From assembly GCF_022968395.1 (NCBI RefSeq), contig NZ_JALJQZ010000009.1:62001-126000 (forward strand): a DNA stretch of 64,000 nt, written 5' to 3'. Below the pieces are notes generated by a model. The model saw nothing but the letters and a program-made list of their open reading frames with translations. It searched no databases and was not told the DNA's origin. This DNA comes from Affinirhizobium lemnae. GTDB taxonomy: Bacteria > Pseudomonadota > Alphaproteobacteria > Rhizobiales > Rhizobiaceae. Shown in pieces: positions 27,731-37,428 of this stretch. Each line of letters opens with the position of its first letter. Within the stretch, counting starts at the first letter, position 1. The position numbers were made by a program, and so were the translations under genes.

Positions 27731-28983
27731 GGGATCTTGGACCAGCTTGTCGTGAACAGTCTATCGAGATCGCGAATGCTGTTGTGATAGTCGAATTCGC
27801 TTCGCACTTTGGCTGCGGCGCTTGTGGACAACCGGACTCTGAGTGCGGGATCGCGGATCATCCGATCCAGTGCGCCAGCCAGCTGGTCGATATCTTCGGA
27901 TTCCACGAGAAGACTGTTCGTCTCGTTCTCGAACAACTCGACGATGCCCGACACTGTTGTGGATACTACGGGCAAACCCTGGCTGGCTGCCTCGACCATC
28001 ACGTTCGGCAGCCCGTCCCTGTCACCATCCGAAGTTACCCGGCAGGCGAGCGCAAACAAATCACTAGTCCGGTAATGCTCAAGGACATCCCGTTGGTCCA
28101 GTGCGCCTTTCCACGTCAACCGCTTCTGGAGACCCAGTTCATCCGCAAGCGCCTTCAATTTCGAAAGCTCGTCACCTCCGCCGATATGGGTGAAATGCCA
28201 GTGTAGATCAGGCGGCAATGTGGCAAGCGCCTTCAGAAGAACGTCATAGCCCTTTTTCTTGACAGCACGCCCAACGCTAAGGATCTGCACAGGATCGAAC
28301 GCATCCGCACCGGTTCGTGAAGGCCTTGACCCCAGAAAATGCGGGAATCGATCAAGATCCAGCCCATGATAGCTCAGATGGACATTGTTTCGTCCCCTCG
28401 AAAGCAGGGTCAGCTGTTCGAAACCAACCTTCGTGCACGTTACCGCCCAGTCGGAATGCGCCAGTTTTTCCTGAAGCTCCCAATCTTCCGATGTCCAGAT
28501 GTCCTTGGCATGGGCCGACACTGTCCACGGCGTATCGCTGATCATGCTGGCATAGCGCGCGACCGAGGCTGGTGTGTGAATGAAATGCACGTGCAGCCAC
28601 GCCGCATCGCGCGGCCATTCTGCCACGAGCACCGCAGCCTGACCGAAACGCCGAAAACGATTGCGCGAAAAATCCCGCTTCACATCCGCCCAAAAGGCTT
28701 TAAGCGCGCTGGCAAAGCCCTTGGTACGGCAAACCCGCACCAGCGCCTTCAGAACACGAAGCGGTTCTTCGTGCAGATATTCCGGGAGATACCAGACCTT
28801 GGCCTTGATCTCGTCGTGAACCGGATGGCGCTTCTTGTCGGTCGGCCTGCGCATGGCAACCAGTTCCAGCGGATAGCCCGCACGCTCCAGTCCGAGCAGT
28901 TCCTGCGCGATAAAGGTTTCCGAAAGACGCGGATAACCCTTTAGCAGCACGACAATCTTCTTCTTTTCGGTCACGGCATTCAA
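27727..28983 (-). CDS. Glycosyltransferase, GT4 family (WcaL-like)
   Basis: The 418-residue protein is a GT-B, GT4-type transferase. VVLLKGYPRLSETFIAQEL at the N-terminus recalls WcaL-type exopolysaccharide transferases. The C-terminal half has ILSVGRAVKKKGYDVLLKAL and the donor-site E-x7-E element EAASQGLPVVSTTVSGIVE. It is cytoplasmic or peripheral, with no clear membrane helix. The ATGA overlaps on both sides place it tightly between two paralogous COG4671-like transferases, suggesting sequential steps on one glycan. Confidence 0.85.
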   Translation of the reverse strand: MNAVTEKKKIVVLLKGYPRLSETFIAQELLGLERAGYPLELVAMRRPTDKKRHPVHDEIKAKVWYLPEYLHEEPLRVLKALVRVCRTKGFASALKAFWADVKRDFSRNRFRRFGQAAVLVAEWPRDAAWLHVHFIHTPASVARYASMISDTPWTVSAHAKDIWTSEDWELQEKLAHSDWAVTCTKVGFEQLTLLSRGRNNVHLSYHGLDLDRFPHFLGSRPSRTGADAFDPVQILSVGRAVKKKGYDVLLKALATLPPDLHWHFTHIGGGDELSKLKALADELGLQKRLTWKGALDQRDVLEHYRTSDLFALACRVTSDGDRDGLPNVMVEAASQGLPVVSTTVSGIVELFENETNSLLVESEDIDQLAGALDRMIRDPALRVRLSTSAAAKVRSEFDYHNSIRDLDRLFTTSWSKIP

Positions 28984-30188
28984 CCCTGAACGATCTGTAA
29001 GTGATTCTCGCCCTTACGCCTGAACCATTCGGCCACAATGCGCGAAATGTTGGGCAAGCCCTCAAGTTGCATGCCAGGCGCGCTGATGGATGGCGGATCG
29101 CGTTTCAACAACGCCTTGATGGCAGAGGCAAATTTCAAACTATCGGCCGACTCCTCTGCTGATAGCATGCTGACCAGTCCAAGCTCCGAAGCACGCGTGG
29201 CGCGGATTAACTGTTCCTCACGCGGCTGCGTCCGTGGCACAATCAGCGCGGGCTTATCGAAAGAGAGAATCTCGCAATAAGTATTGTACCCGCCCATCGC
29301 CAGAACCGCTTTTGCACCGGCTATACGGTCTTCCATTCGATTATCAAACTCGATGATCTCGAGAAGCGGGTTCGCGTCACACGCCTCCTTGAACCTGTTT
29401 CGAAGATCTGCCGACATATAGGGGCCGAGCACGATCACCGCCTTGTGCGTCAGTGTCGGATCAGTATCATAGGCAGCGATTACATCGCGGACAAGATCGG
29501 CCCCGTCACCGCCTCCACCAGTCGTAACCAGCAAATAATCGCCCTTTTGCGGATTGGGCATGGTCGCATCCTTCGAAGCATTTCTCTGGAGAAAGCCCAC
29601 AAAATTCATCTTTGACCGAACACTCTGCGGTATCTCGATACCGGTCAAGGGATCGTAGAAGTCAGGTGGCCCGTAGATCCAGACATCATCGTAAAGAGCA
29701 CCGATCTTGCGCAGAACATCATTTCGCTTCCACTCAGCCTCCAGCAAGTGCGGCGCATCCATCACGTCGCGAAGTCCAAGAATGAGCGTTGTGCCCTTCG
29801 TTTTGAGGTAAACCAGCGTATCCTCCACCTCGCCCCGCAGACCGAGGGGCTCTTTGTCGATGATGAAAATGTCGGGTTCAAACGTTTCGGCTGTGTGCCG
29901 AATGATGGATTGCCGCATCTTCATGGTCTCATGAAGATCGATATGCTGGTCCATCGACGTGTATTCGCCATTTCGCAGTTTGATGACACTCGGGATCTTC
30001 ACGAAATCGACGCGTGCTCGATAGTCAAAAGCGCCCGCGATCGTCGCTCCGGAAATAATGAGCACATTCAGCCCGCGATAATCCTCGACCAGCGAGTGAG
30101 CAATTGTGCGACAGCGGCGCAGGTGTCCAAGCCCGAAAGTATCGTGGCTGTACATAAGAATGCGAGCGTTTCCAAGACGTTTCGACAT
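28980..30188 (-). CDS. GT-B glycosyltransferase, COG4671-like (paralogue of 26528-27730)
   Basis: The 402-residue protein begins MSKRLGNARILMYSHDTFG followed by LGHLRRCRTIAHSL, the nucleotide-sugar transferase fold of predicted transferases of the COG4671 type. The C-terminal half has VTTGGGGDGADL and AMGGYNTYCEILSFDKPALIVPR followed by a REEQ acceptor/donor loop. AGGAGAAG precedes the ATG. It is the first of three consecutive transferases, 66 bases downstream of an importer permease, so it is likely co-transcribed with the transporter. Substrate is unknown. Confidence 0.72.
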   Translation of the reverse strand: MSKRLGNARILMYSHDTFGLGHLRRCRTIAHSLVEDYRGLNVLIISGATIAGAFDYRARVDFVKIPSVIKLRNGEYTSMDQHIDLHETMKMRQSIIRHTAETFEPDIFIIDKEPLGLRGEVEDTLVYLKTKGTTLILGLRDVMDAPHLLEAEWKRNDVLRKIGALYDDVWIYGPPDFYDPLTGIEIPQSVRSKMNFVGFLQRNASKDATMPNPQKGDYLLVTTGGGGDGADLVRDVIAAYDTDPTLTHKAVIVLGPYMSADLRNRFKEACDANPLLEIIEFDNRMEDRIAGAKAVLAMGGYNTYCEILSFDKPALIVPRTQPREEQLIRATRASELGLVSMLSAEESADSLKFASAIKALLKRDPPSISAPGMQLEGLPNISRIVAEWFRRKGENHLQIVQG

Positions 30189-30254
30189 GGATCTTGGTCT
30201 TCTCCTAGAACATTCGATTGGCTGGAAAACGCGACCCGCGCAATCCGGTCAAAC

Positions 30255-31427
30255 TCATTTATACGGGTCGGCTGCATCTCTAAGACCGTCACCCAGGAAA
30301 TTGAAGGCGAGGATGACAAATATTACCGGAATGACAGGTAACAAGAGCCATGGGTAAAGCGCAAGAACACTTACGGAGCGGGCTTCAGTCAGAAGTACGC
30401 CCCAACTCGTGATCGGAGGCCGAAGCCCAAGACCTAGGAAGCTGAGGGTAGTTTCGCCAAGTATCATGCTCGGAATTGTGAGCGTTGCACTGGCGATGAG
30501 GTGGGACATGAAACCGGGCACAAGATGCCGCCCGATGATGCGAGGGCTTTTCGCCCCCATGAGCTGAGCGGCAAGGACATAGTCCTCTTCGCGAAGCGCA
30601 AGCAGCTTGGAGCGTACGGCACGGGCAAGACCGGTCCAGTCTAATAATCCGAGAATAAAGGTAATTCCGAGATAAACGAGAAGCGGGCTCCAATCCACAG
30701 GCATGATTGCAGCCAGCGCGAGCCAGAGCGGAATTGTTGGAATGGACTGCAGCATCTCGATGATGCGCTGGACCACAAGATCAAACCAGCCACCCCAATA
30801 ACCAGCAAGTCCGCCGATCACAATGCCGAGAACGAAGCTCGTGGCAACGCCCAGAAGACCAATGGTCAACGAGATGCGCGCGCCGTAGAGAATACGCGAA
30901 AAGATGTCCCGGCCCAGCCTGTCCGTGCCCAGCAGGAAGAAGTGCCCGTTTTCGGCCGGGCAGACCAGATGCAGGTTCGCATCGACCAGCCCCCAAAAAC
31001 GATAAGGCTCGCCACGGCAGAAGAAGCGCAGCTTCTGCACCTCGCCCGTATCTTCGGAATAGACCCGCCGGAGGGTCGTCATGTCGAGCGTCATCTTCTG
31101 CCCGTAGACGAAGGGGCCGACAAACTGGCCATCATGGAACAAGTGCACGCTCTGCGGCGGTGCAAAAATATGATCCATATTTCTTGTATGCACTTTGTAG
31201 GGCGCAAGGAATTCCACGATCACGATCATAAAATACATGATCAGCAGAGCGATGCCTGAAAACAATGCCAGCTTGTGACGCCGAAAGCGCCACCACATCA
31301 GTTTCAGCTGAGACGCTTCATCCAGCGTAGAACTGCCCGATGCGGCATCATCCGCGTAAGGATCGAAAGGCGCTTCGCGCACGTAATGCGGCAGAACGTC
31401 CCCGTCTGTGCCAGGCTTCGTCGTCAC
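30255..31427 (-). CDS. ABC importer permease, OppC/YejE-like
   Basis: The 390-residue permease has a cytoplasmic N-tail, a first helix near residue 55 (LALFSGIALLIMYFMIVIVEF), a long periplasmic insert and five more helices with coupling loop LARAVRSKLLALREEDYVLAAQL. The C-terminal LAFNFLGDGLRDAADPYK is nearly the same as in the permease at 8953-10140, showing that the two importers are paralogous. It overlaps the upstream permease gene by 4 bases (ATGA). Confidence 0.87.
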   Translation of the reverse strand: MTTKPGTDGDVLPHYVREAPFDPYADDAASGSSTLDEASQLKLMWWRFRRHKLALFSGIALLIMYFMIVIVEFLAPYKVHTRNMDHIFAPPQSVHLFHDGQFVGPFVYGQKMTLDMTTLRRVYSEDTGEVQKLRFFCRGEPYRFWGLVDANLHLVCPAENGHFFLLGTDRLGRDIFSRILYGARISLTIGLLGVATSFVLGIVIGGLAGYWGGWFDLVVQRIIEMLQSIPTIPLWLALAAIMPVDWSPLLVYLGITFILGLLDWTGLARAVRSKLLALREEDYVLAAQLMGAKSPRIIGRHLVPGFMSHLIASATLTIPSMILGETTLSFLGLGLRPPITSWGVLLTEARSVSVLALYPWLLLPVIPVIFVILAFNFLGDGLRDAADPYK

Positions 31428-32431
31428 TTTGTGCTCCCTCCCCGCAGGCGGATACGCGGATCAAGGATGGCCAGCGCGATATCTGAGACAAGCACGCCGA
31501 CGACCGTCAAAAAGGCCAGGAACATCAGGAACGAACCGGCGAGATACATGTCCTGTGCCTGAAGCGCCCGGATGAGCATCGGTCCGGTTGTTTCCAGAGA
31601 AAGAACCACCGCCGTAATTTCAGCACCGGAAATGACGGCAGGCAGGATCGACCCGATGTCAGAAATGAAGAAATTGAGCGACATGCGGAAGGGGTATTTC
31701 ATTAGCACTTTGAAGGGATGAAGGCCTTTGGCGCGCGCCGTCATCACATACTGCTTGTGAAGCTCATCCAGAAGATTGGCGCGTACTCGGCGAACCATGC
31801 CCGCAGTTCCAGCCGTTCCAATGATAATCACCGGGATCCATATATGCTCGAGGATGGATTTGAACTTCTCCCAGCTCATGGGCTGGGAGAGATATTTCTG
31901 ATCCATCAAGTGACCGATGGAGGTGCCGAACCAGATATTGGCCAGATACATCAGAATGAGCGCGAGCACAAAATTCGGAACAGCGAGACCGATCAGCCCG
32001 AAGAGCGTCAATCCGTAATCGCCCCAGCTATACTGGTGCGTGGCCGAATAGATGCCGATGGGAAAGGCCAGCAGCCAGGTGAGGATGATGGTGACGGTGG
32101 AAACCAGGATCGTCAGCCACAAGCGGTCGCCTACCACGTCCGACACCGGCATTCTGTACTCGAACGAATAGCCGAAATCACCATGAAGCATTCCGCCGAC
32201 CCAGTTGAGATAGCGGATCGGCATCGGTTGATCGAAGCCGTATCGCGCCTTCAGATCCTCGATTTCCTGCATATCGGCCTTTTCACCGATGGCCTTCAAC
32301 TCTTCCACATAGCTTTCGAAAAAGTCACCCGGCGGCAGCTCGATGATCGTGAAGATCAGCATCGAGATCAGCAAAAGGGTGGGTATCATCACCATGAAGC
32401 GCCAGGCGATGTATCGGATCATCTCACGCAT
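31424..32431 (-). CDS. ABC importer permease, OppB/YejB-like
   Basis: I start this at the ATG at 32431 (MREMIRYIAWRFMVMIPTLL), which overlaps the end of the binding-protein gene by 8 bases and begins at the conserved first helix; the longer frame from 32500 adds residues read out of phase from that gene. The resulting 335-residue permease has the ELPPGDFF motif, a periplasmic loop and five further helices, with coupling loop RANLLDELHKQYVMTARAKG. Confidence 0.87.
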   Translation of the reverse strand: MREMIRYIAWRFMVMIPTLLLISMLIFTIIELPPGDFFESYVEELKAIGEKADMQEIEDLKARYGFDQPMPIRYLNWVGGMLHGDFGYSFEYRMPVSDVVGDRLWLTILVSTVTIILTWLLAFPIGIYSATHQYSWGDYGLTLFGLIGLAVPNFVLALILMYLANIWFGTSIGHLMDQKYLSQPMSWEKFKSILEHIWIPVIIIGTAGTAGMVRRVRANLLDELHKQYVMTARAKGLHPFKVLMKYPFRMSLNFFISDIGSILPAVISGAEITAVVLSLETTGPMLIRALQAQDMYLAGSFLMFLAFLTVVGVLVSDIALAILDPRIRLRGGSTK

Positions 32432-34322
32432 GGTCGTACCAGAAAGTGTCAGGCATGTAGACGCCGAGATAGGACATGGGGTCGAACCCGTAGAGTCCAT
32501 CCTTGGGAACGTTTCTCATGCGGCTGGAATGAACGACAGGCTGAAGCGTTGCATTGACGGTTCCGATGGTGAAAACCTGATCCGTATAGATGTTCAGCAT
32601 TTCGTGCCAGATATGCTCGCGCTCCTCGTGGCTTGACGCACTGCGCCATGCGGCAAAGAGCTTCGACAGCGCAATCGCTTCCGGCAGATCGGAAGCTTTG
32701 CCATCGCTGCCGCCGGAAAGATGATAGAGGCCCCAGAGCGGCCACTGCATCTGATCGTCGGTCGTTGGCGCCAGTTCCTTCGGCGACATGTCCGCCGTCG
32801 GCACTCCATTGTCGAGCCCCTGGGCGACCGTCATGATCGTGTCGCCACCCTTGACGCGACGCCGCAGCAGTTCGCGCTGCGAGACACGGACAAAAATCTT
32901 GATCCCGATTTCCGACCAATGATCACGAACAAGTTCCAGCACATCGCCTTCGACCGTATTTTCGCCTGCGGTTTCAATGATGATCCGTGCTGAGCGACCG
33001 TCCGGCAATAAACGCTCACCCTCATCGCCACGCTTGTTAAGACCCGCATCGTCGAGCAGTTTGTTCGCAAGTGAAGGATCGAATGCCGACCAGGCTTCAC
33101 GATATTCCGGCTTGAATAACGGACTTTCAGGAAGGATCGTATTGGAACTCTCGCGCGCGAGGCCAAAGAACGCAGCCTTGTTGATCTCACGCCGGTTGAT
33201 TGCCAGGGAGAGAGCGCGTCGCACGCGCACATCCCGCCACAGGTTCCGCCAGACTTCATCCTTGCAATTGAGGTTTGGGAAGAAAACTAAGCGCGACCCT
33301 TGAATCCGCTTCCAAAGGTCGACGGTCAGAGGATAGCGCTCCTCCGCATTCTTCAGGAATGTGTAATCGGCGAAGTCCAGGTTTGTGACCTGCAGATCGC
33401 TTTCGCCGGTTCCGGTCTTGGCAGCAACGAGGTCGCCTGCGCTCACATCCATGAATATCCGGTCGATATAAGGCAGCTGCAGCCCGTTCTCGTCGACGCG
33501 GTGGTAATAGGGATTTCGCTCAAACACAAAGCGCCCCGCTGGCGGCGCCGTTCGCGGTCGCCATGCATCAAGGGTCGGCAGATCAGGATTTTCGGGCCGC
33601 ACGGTGCGCGACATTTTCTGGTGCAAGGCTACCCAGTCCTCGACACCCTGCTGCTTGATCAGTTCCTCAAGCTTTTCCTTTGTCTGATAACTCACATGGA
33701 ACTGCTTGAGGTAGTTGGCTGGATGCATCAAGCGAAGCGGCGATGGCGAGGCGATATCCGCCATAAAGTCAGGATTTGCCTCATCCCAGCTGTAGCGAAC
33801 AGTCAATCTGTCCAGCGCCTCGAACTTGGGTGGCTTGCCACCGATCTTGAGGCTGGCGGGCACGCCACCCTTGTAGAGCTTCTTGTTATGGAACATATCG
33901 TCCCATACGTAGCGGAAATCGTCGGACGTAAAGTCACTGCCATCCGACCACTTGTGCCCCTCGCGCAGGCGGAAGGTGAAAATCCGGTCTTCCTTGATCT
34001 CGAAGCTTTCAAGGATGTCCGGCTTCAGTTCGAGATGCTCGTCATAGCCTGTAAGTCGCGAATAGGAAAAAATCGGCGCATAGCGAATATCGCGCTGGCT
34101 GCCGATCATCATGCGAACGGTGCCGCCATGCCGCCCGGGCAGTTTGCCGGTTTCCGCAAGCTTCACGACGCGTGGAGTTTTGGGCAGGCGTTCCGCAACC
34201 GGCGGCAAGGGTTTGCCATCCATACCCGATCTCAGAAACTCAGAGTCCTGAAAGGCTGCGAAGACACGATGCGGAACCAGAGTTGATGCAAGAAGAGCAA
34301 GTGCATGCCGACGGCTGATCAT
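32424..34322 (-). CDS. Periplasmic solute-binding protein, family 5, with Tat-like signal
   Basis: The 632-residue protein starts MISRRHALALLASTLVPHRVFA, a twin-arginine-type signal (S-R-R-x-A plus hydrophobic core). The mature part has the SBP_bac_5 hallmark RLREGHKWSDGSDFTSDDFRY near residue 118. It is paralogous to the protein at 11286-13190 (shared LPPVAERLPKTPRVV and fold) but uses a different export signal. Its ATG overlaps the stop of the fused ATPase gene (34319-34322). Ligand is unknown; the Yej-like gene set favours a peptide or glycopeptide, whereas the downstream glycosyltransferases suggest a glycan-related compound. Confidence 0.87.
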   Translation of the reverse strand: MISRRHALALLASTLVPHRVFAAFQDSEFLRSGMDGKPLPPVAERLPKTPRVVKLAETGKLPGRHGGTVRMMIGSQRDIRYAPIFSYSRLTGYDEHLELKPDILESFEIKEDRIFTFRLREGHKWSDGSDFTSDDFRYVWDDMFHNKKLYKGGVPASLKIGGKPPKFEALDRLTVRYSWDEANPDFMADIASPSPLRLMHPANYLKQFHVSYQTKEKLEELIKQQGVEDWVALHQKMSRTVRPENPDLPTLDAWRPRTAPPAGRFVFERNPYYHRVDENGLQLPYIDRIFMDVSAGDLVAAKTGTGESDLQVTNLDFADYTFLKNAEERYPLTVDLWKRIQGSRLVFFPNLNCKDEVWRNLWRDVRVRRALSLAINRREINKAAFFGLARESSNTILPESPLFKPEYREAWSAFDPSLANKLLDDAGLNKRGDEGERLLPDGRSARIIIETAGENTVEGDVLELVRDHWSEIGIKIFVRVSQRELLRRRVKGGDTIMTVAQGLDNGVPTADMSPKELAPTTDDQMQWPLWGLYHLSGGSDGKASDLPEAIALSKLFAAWRSASSHEEREHIWHEMLNIYTDQVFTIGTVNATLQPVVHSSRMRNVPKDGLYGFDPMSYLGVYMPDTFWYDHA

Positions 34323-36202
34323 GGGCGCAACTCCCGCACATCGACATTGCGGCGCGCCAGCACCAGATGCCCCTCACCGAGATCAGCGTGCGCGAGATCG
34401 CCCGGCGCATCTTCCTGGAACTGCCGTGCCCATTGCTTCCTGGCCTCGGCGCTGGGTTGACCGATTGCAGCAAAGTCGAGCGGCCTGTCCAGATTCGGCG
34501 TCGGAACCGCAGCCAGAAGCTTCTTGGTATAGGGATGCACGGGATTGCGCATGATCAAGTCACAAGGCGCAATTTCCACAATGCGCCCGGCATACATGAC
34601 AGCGACCCTGTCTGCCATGTAGTTCACCACGGCAAGGTTATGCGAGATGAACAGGTAGGTCAGCCCGAGATCCTTCTTCAAATCCTTCATCAGGTTGAGG
34701 ATCTGGGCCTGAATGGAAACGTCGAGCGCAGAAACTGGCTCGTCACAGATCAGCAGGTCCGGCCCAAGCGCCAGAGCGCGCGCGATACCAATTCTCTGAC
34801 GCTGTCCACCGGAGAAGCTGTGCGGGTAGCGACCCATGGCGTTTTCCGGCAGACCAATCGCCCTGATCAAACGCTTCACGGCGTCGAGACGCGCCTTGGC
34901 ATCACCGCGTTGATGGATTTCCAGTGGCTCGCTGACAATGTTGCGGACCGTCATACGCGGGGAAAGCGAAGAAATCGGATCCTGAAAGACCATCTGAATT
35001 CGCTGGCGCAACAGGTTGAGATCTTCGCCACGCGCGTTCAGAACGTCGATGGGGCCGCGCTCGCTTTGAAACGAAACCTCACCTGCATCAGCCGTGACGC
35101 CTCGCATCAGGATCTTGCTGAGCGTCGTCTTGCCGCAACCGCTCTCGCCTACAAGGCCTAGCGTTTCACCGCGCCGGATATCGAAACTTACGTCATTGAC
35201 AGCGAGCGTCGAGGGCGATGCGCCCAGACCGAAGCCGCCGCCGCGCTTTGTGACGAATGATTTGGAGACGTTCCGAACACTCAACACCACATCGCTATGG
35301 GCCTCGGCATGCTTTTTCCGGTCCACGAGACCCACTGCATCGACTTCGATTTCGCGCAAGGGCTTCAGTCTCGCGCTTCGCGGCATTTCGAAGTCTGGCA
35401 CCGCGGCCATCAAGCCTTTCGTGTAGGGATGGCGCGCATTGCGGAAGATTGCGTCGACGGGGCCCGCCTCCATGACCTCGCCGCGGTAGACGACAACCAC
35501 TTCGTCGGCCATGCTTGCCACGACACCCAGATCATGCGTGATCAGCAGCATGGCCATGCCGAGGCGCGACTGAAGATCACGCAGCAGTTTGAGGATCTGC
35601 GCCTGGATCGTCACGTCCAGAGCGGTGGTTGGCTCGTCGGCAATCAACAGGGAAGGTCCGCAGACAAGCGCCATGGCAATCATGGCACGCTGGCGCATGC
35701 CGCCGGAAAGCTCGAACGGGTACATGTTGAAGGCGCGGGCAGGATTGGAAAATCCGACCAGCGACAGCATTTCTTCGCACCGTTCCTGACGCTCCTTCGG
35801 CGACAGCACTGTATGGATTTTGAGAACCTCTTCGATCTGGTTGCCGACCGTATGCATCGGCGAGAACGAGGTCATCGGTTCCTGAAAGATCATTCCGATG
35901 CGATTGCCCCGGATACTGCGCATCTTGCGGCCCTCATTGGGCAGTGCCAGCAGGTCGATACGCTCTTTAGTATCAGGATCGTTGAAATAGATATGACCGC
36001 TCGTTTGGGCCGCGGGGGTCTCGATGCCCATCACGGCACGACCAAGCACGGATTTTCCAGAGCCGGACTCACCAACCAGCGCCGTTACCTTGCCGGGCCT
36101 GATACGCATGCTGATATTTTTGACCGCATGGATGCTGCCGCCCCATAGCGGGAAGGACACCGATAGTCCTTCGATGCGGAGCAAGTCGGTCTGCTCATTC
36201 AT
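34319..36202 (-). CDS. ABC importer double ATPase (fused OppD-OppF, YejF-like)
   Basis: The 627-residue protein carries two complete ABC ATPase domains in tandem: Walker A GESGSGKS (44-51) with LSGGMRQR and ADEPTTALD in the first, and GESGCGKT (352-359) with FSGGQRQR and CDEPVSALD in the second. This fused arrangement is characteristic of YejF/GsiA-like ATPases serving a single importer. It is the first gene of a seven-gene minus-strand operon (ATPase, binding protein, two permeases, three glycosyltransferases) and is divergent from the GT32-like gene. Confidence 0.92.
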   Translation of the reverse strand: MNEQTDLLRIEGLSVSFPLWGGSIHAVKNISMRIRPGKVTALVGESGSGKSVLGRAVMGIETPAAQTSGHIYFNDPDTKERIDLLALPNEGRKMRSIRGNRIGMIFQEPMTSFSPMHTVGNQIEEVLKIHTVLSPKERQERCEEMLSLVGFSNPARAFNMYPFELSGGMRQRAMIAMALVCGPSLLIADEPTTALDVTIQAQILKLLRDLQSRLGMAMLLITHDLGVVASMADEVVVVYRGEVMEAGPVDAIFRNARHPYTKGLMAAVPDFEMPRSARLKPLREIEVDAVGLVDRKKHAEAHSDVVLSVRNVSKSFVTKRGGGFGLGASPSTLAVNDVSFDIRRGETLGLVGESGCGKTTLSKILMRGVTADAGEVSFQSERGPIDVLNARGEDLNLLRQRIQMVFQDPISSLSPRMTVRNIVSEPLEIHQRGDAKARLDAVKRLIRAIGLPENAMGRYPHSFSGGQRQRIGIARALALGPDLLICDEPVSALDVSIQAQILNLMKDLKKDLGLTYLFISHNLAVVNYMADRVAVMYAGRIVEIAPCDLIMRNPVHPYTKKLLAAVPTPNLDRPLDFAAIGQPSAEARKQWARQFQEDAPGDLAHADLGEGHLVLARRNVDVRELRP

Positions 36203-36443
36203 TCACGTATTTCCCGGCAGCCCTGTGCGGTCTATCGATCAGGGCGGGTTCCCTTTGTTTTTTAGGACCGTATCGCAGCATATTGCCTATGTCTATGTTC
36301 CAAGCCTACAACAACGCGGACCTGAAGCGCCATTTGCACCGGAAAGATTTCGGGAGGATGACGGCGACCTCAGATTGTTTGGCGAGCCTTGCAATTTTGC
36401 CACCCGTAACGTCAGCCGCCTTTGCGATGGATCAAATGTCACC

Positions 36444-37427
36444 ATGACCAAGCCTGAACTGCAGAAGAAGGAAGCGCGCGAAAGGCTGGAAGAGGCGCGA
36501 AAGCTCATTTCGGCCGGGGAGTGGGAGGCTGCGGAAACAATCCTTGCCTCGATTGCAGCTCCTTCGATGGCGGATCCCGCCTTGCGACTGGGAAGCGAAA
36601 CCGTCCTTGGCATGCCGCGCAAGGTCCAATCCGCGCTTCTGAAAATCGCTAAACTCCGTTCGGACAGCGTTGCCAAAGCTGGCCTCCAGTATCTGCTCGT
36701 ACCTCCACCATCGCTTCTCTTGCCGCTCACGGACTTCAGTCTGGAGGAGCGTCGGGACATGAACGAACTCAACCGCCAGCCTGTCCCGCGTATGCTGCAT
36801 CAGATCTGGCTTGGGCAATTGCCTGTTCCGCCCTCGGCAGCGAAGTGGAAACGCCATGCTGAGCAGAACGGCTTTCGCTACCGGCTGTGGCGAGAGGCTG
36901 ACCTGGAAGCCTTGAATGTTCCTCGGCATCCTGCCTTTGTTGAAATGATGGAGGCGGGTGACCTGCCGGGTGCGGTGGATGTCGCGCGCTATTTCATCTT
37001 GCATGCGCAGGGTGGGATTTACCTGGATTGCGATTGGTATCCGGCACGCGATGACCTGAGCTTTTCGGATGTCCTGCCCCTCATCGGATTGTCAGCTCTG
37101 TTGGAGGATACGCCGCGCGACACGGGACTGGGAGGCGCCTTGCTGACGAATTCCTTCATCGCAACACCTGCGCGCCACCCGGTTTTTGCACGCCTTCTCG
37201 ACATCATTCCGGAAGCGACACGCAGGCTGCCGGATGGTCCGGCCTGGTGGTCTACGGGGCCGCTAATCATGACGCTCCTGTTTCGGCGAACGACATTCAC
37301 CGTTCCCGATGCCGCTATCGTCGCTGCCAATCTTCAGCGCCGTGCGCCGATTGAGGAGGTTGAAGCAGCGCAGGCTGCAGCGCAGGCCTCGGGAAATGGT
37401 CTACTGATTGGCTGGAAATCCTGGTAG
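36444..37427 (+). CDS. GT32-like glycosyltransferase with DXD motif
   Basis: Starting at the ATG at 36444 gives 327 residues; the open frame extends further upstream but over antisense of the ATPase gene. The first 100 residues are helical and of unknown role. The catalytic part begins PRMLHQIWLG (115-124), continues with FRYRLWREADLE and VDVARYFILHAQGGIYLDCDW (about 178-198). The DCD triplet is the metal/nucleotide-sugar-binding DXD of Gly_transf_sug (OCH1-like) enzymes. No signal peptide is visible. It is divergent from the importer operon and ends two bases from the convergent deacetylase gene. Confidence 0.8.
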   Translation: MTKPELQKKEARERLEEARKLISAGEWEAAETILASIAAPSMADPALRLGSETVLGMPRKVQSALLKIAKLRSDSVAKAGLQYLLVPPPSLLLPLTDFSLEERRDMNELNRQPVPRMLHQIWLGQLPVPPSAAKWKRHAEQNGFRYRLWREADLEALNVPRHPAFVEMMEAGDLPGAVDVARYFILHAQGGIYLDCDWYPARDDLSFSDVLPLIGLSALLEDTPRDTGLGGALLTNSFIATPARHPVFARLLDIIPEATRRLPDGPAWWSTGPLIMTLLFRRTTFTVPDAAIVAANLQRRAPIEEVEAAQAAAQASGNGLLIGWKSW

Positions 37428-37428
37428 A

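Noticed and set aside
32432..32500. 23-residue extension of the YejB-like permease
   Set aside because: It lies inside the binding-protein gene in another phase; the ATG at 32431 begins at the conserved first helix.
36024..36443. Upstream extension of the GT32-like protein to an ATG at 36024
   Set aside because: It would lie antisense to the fused ATPase gene and across the divergent promoter region.
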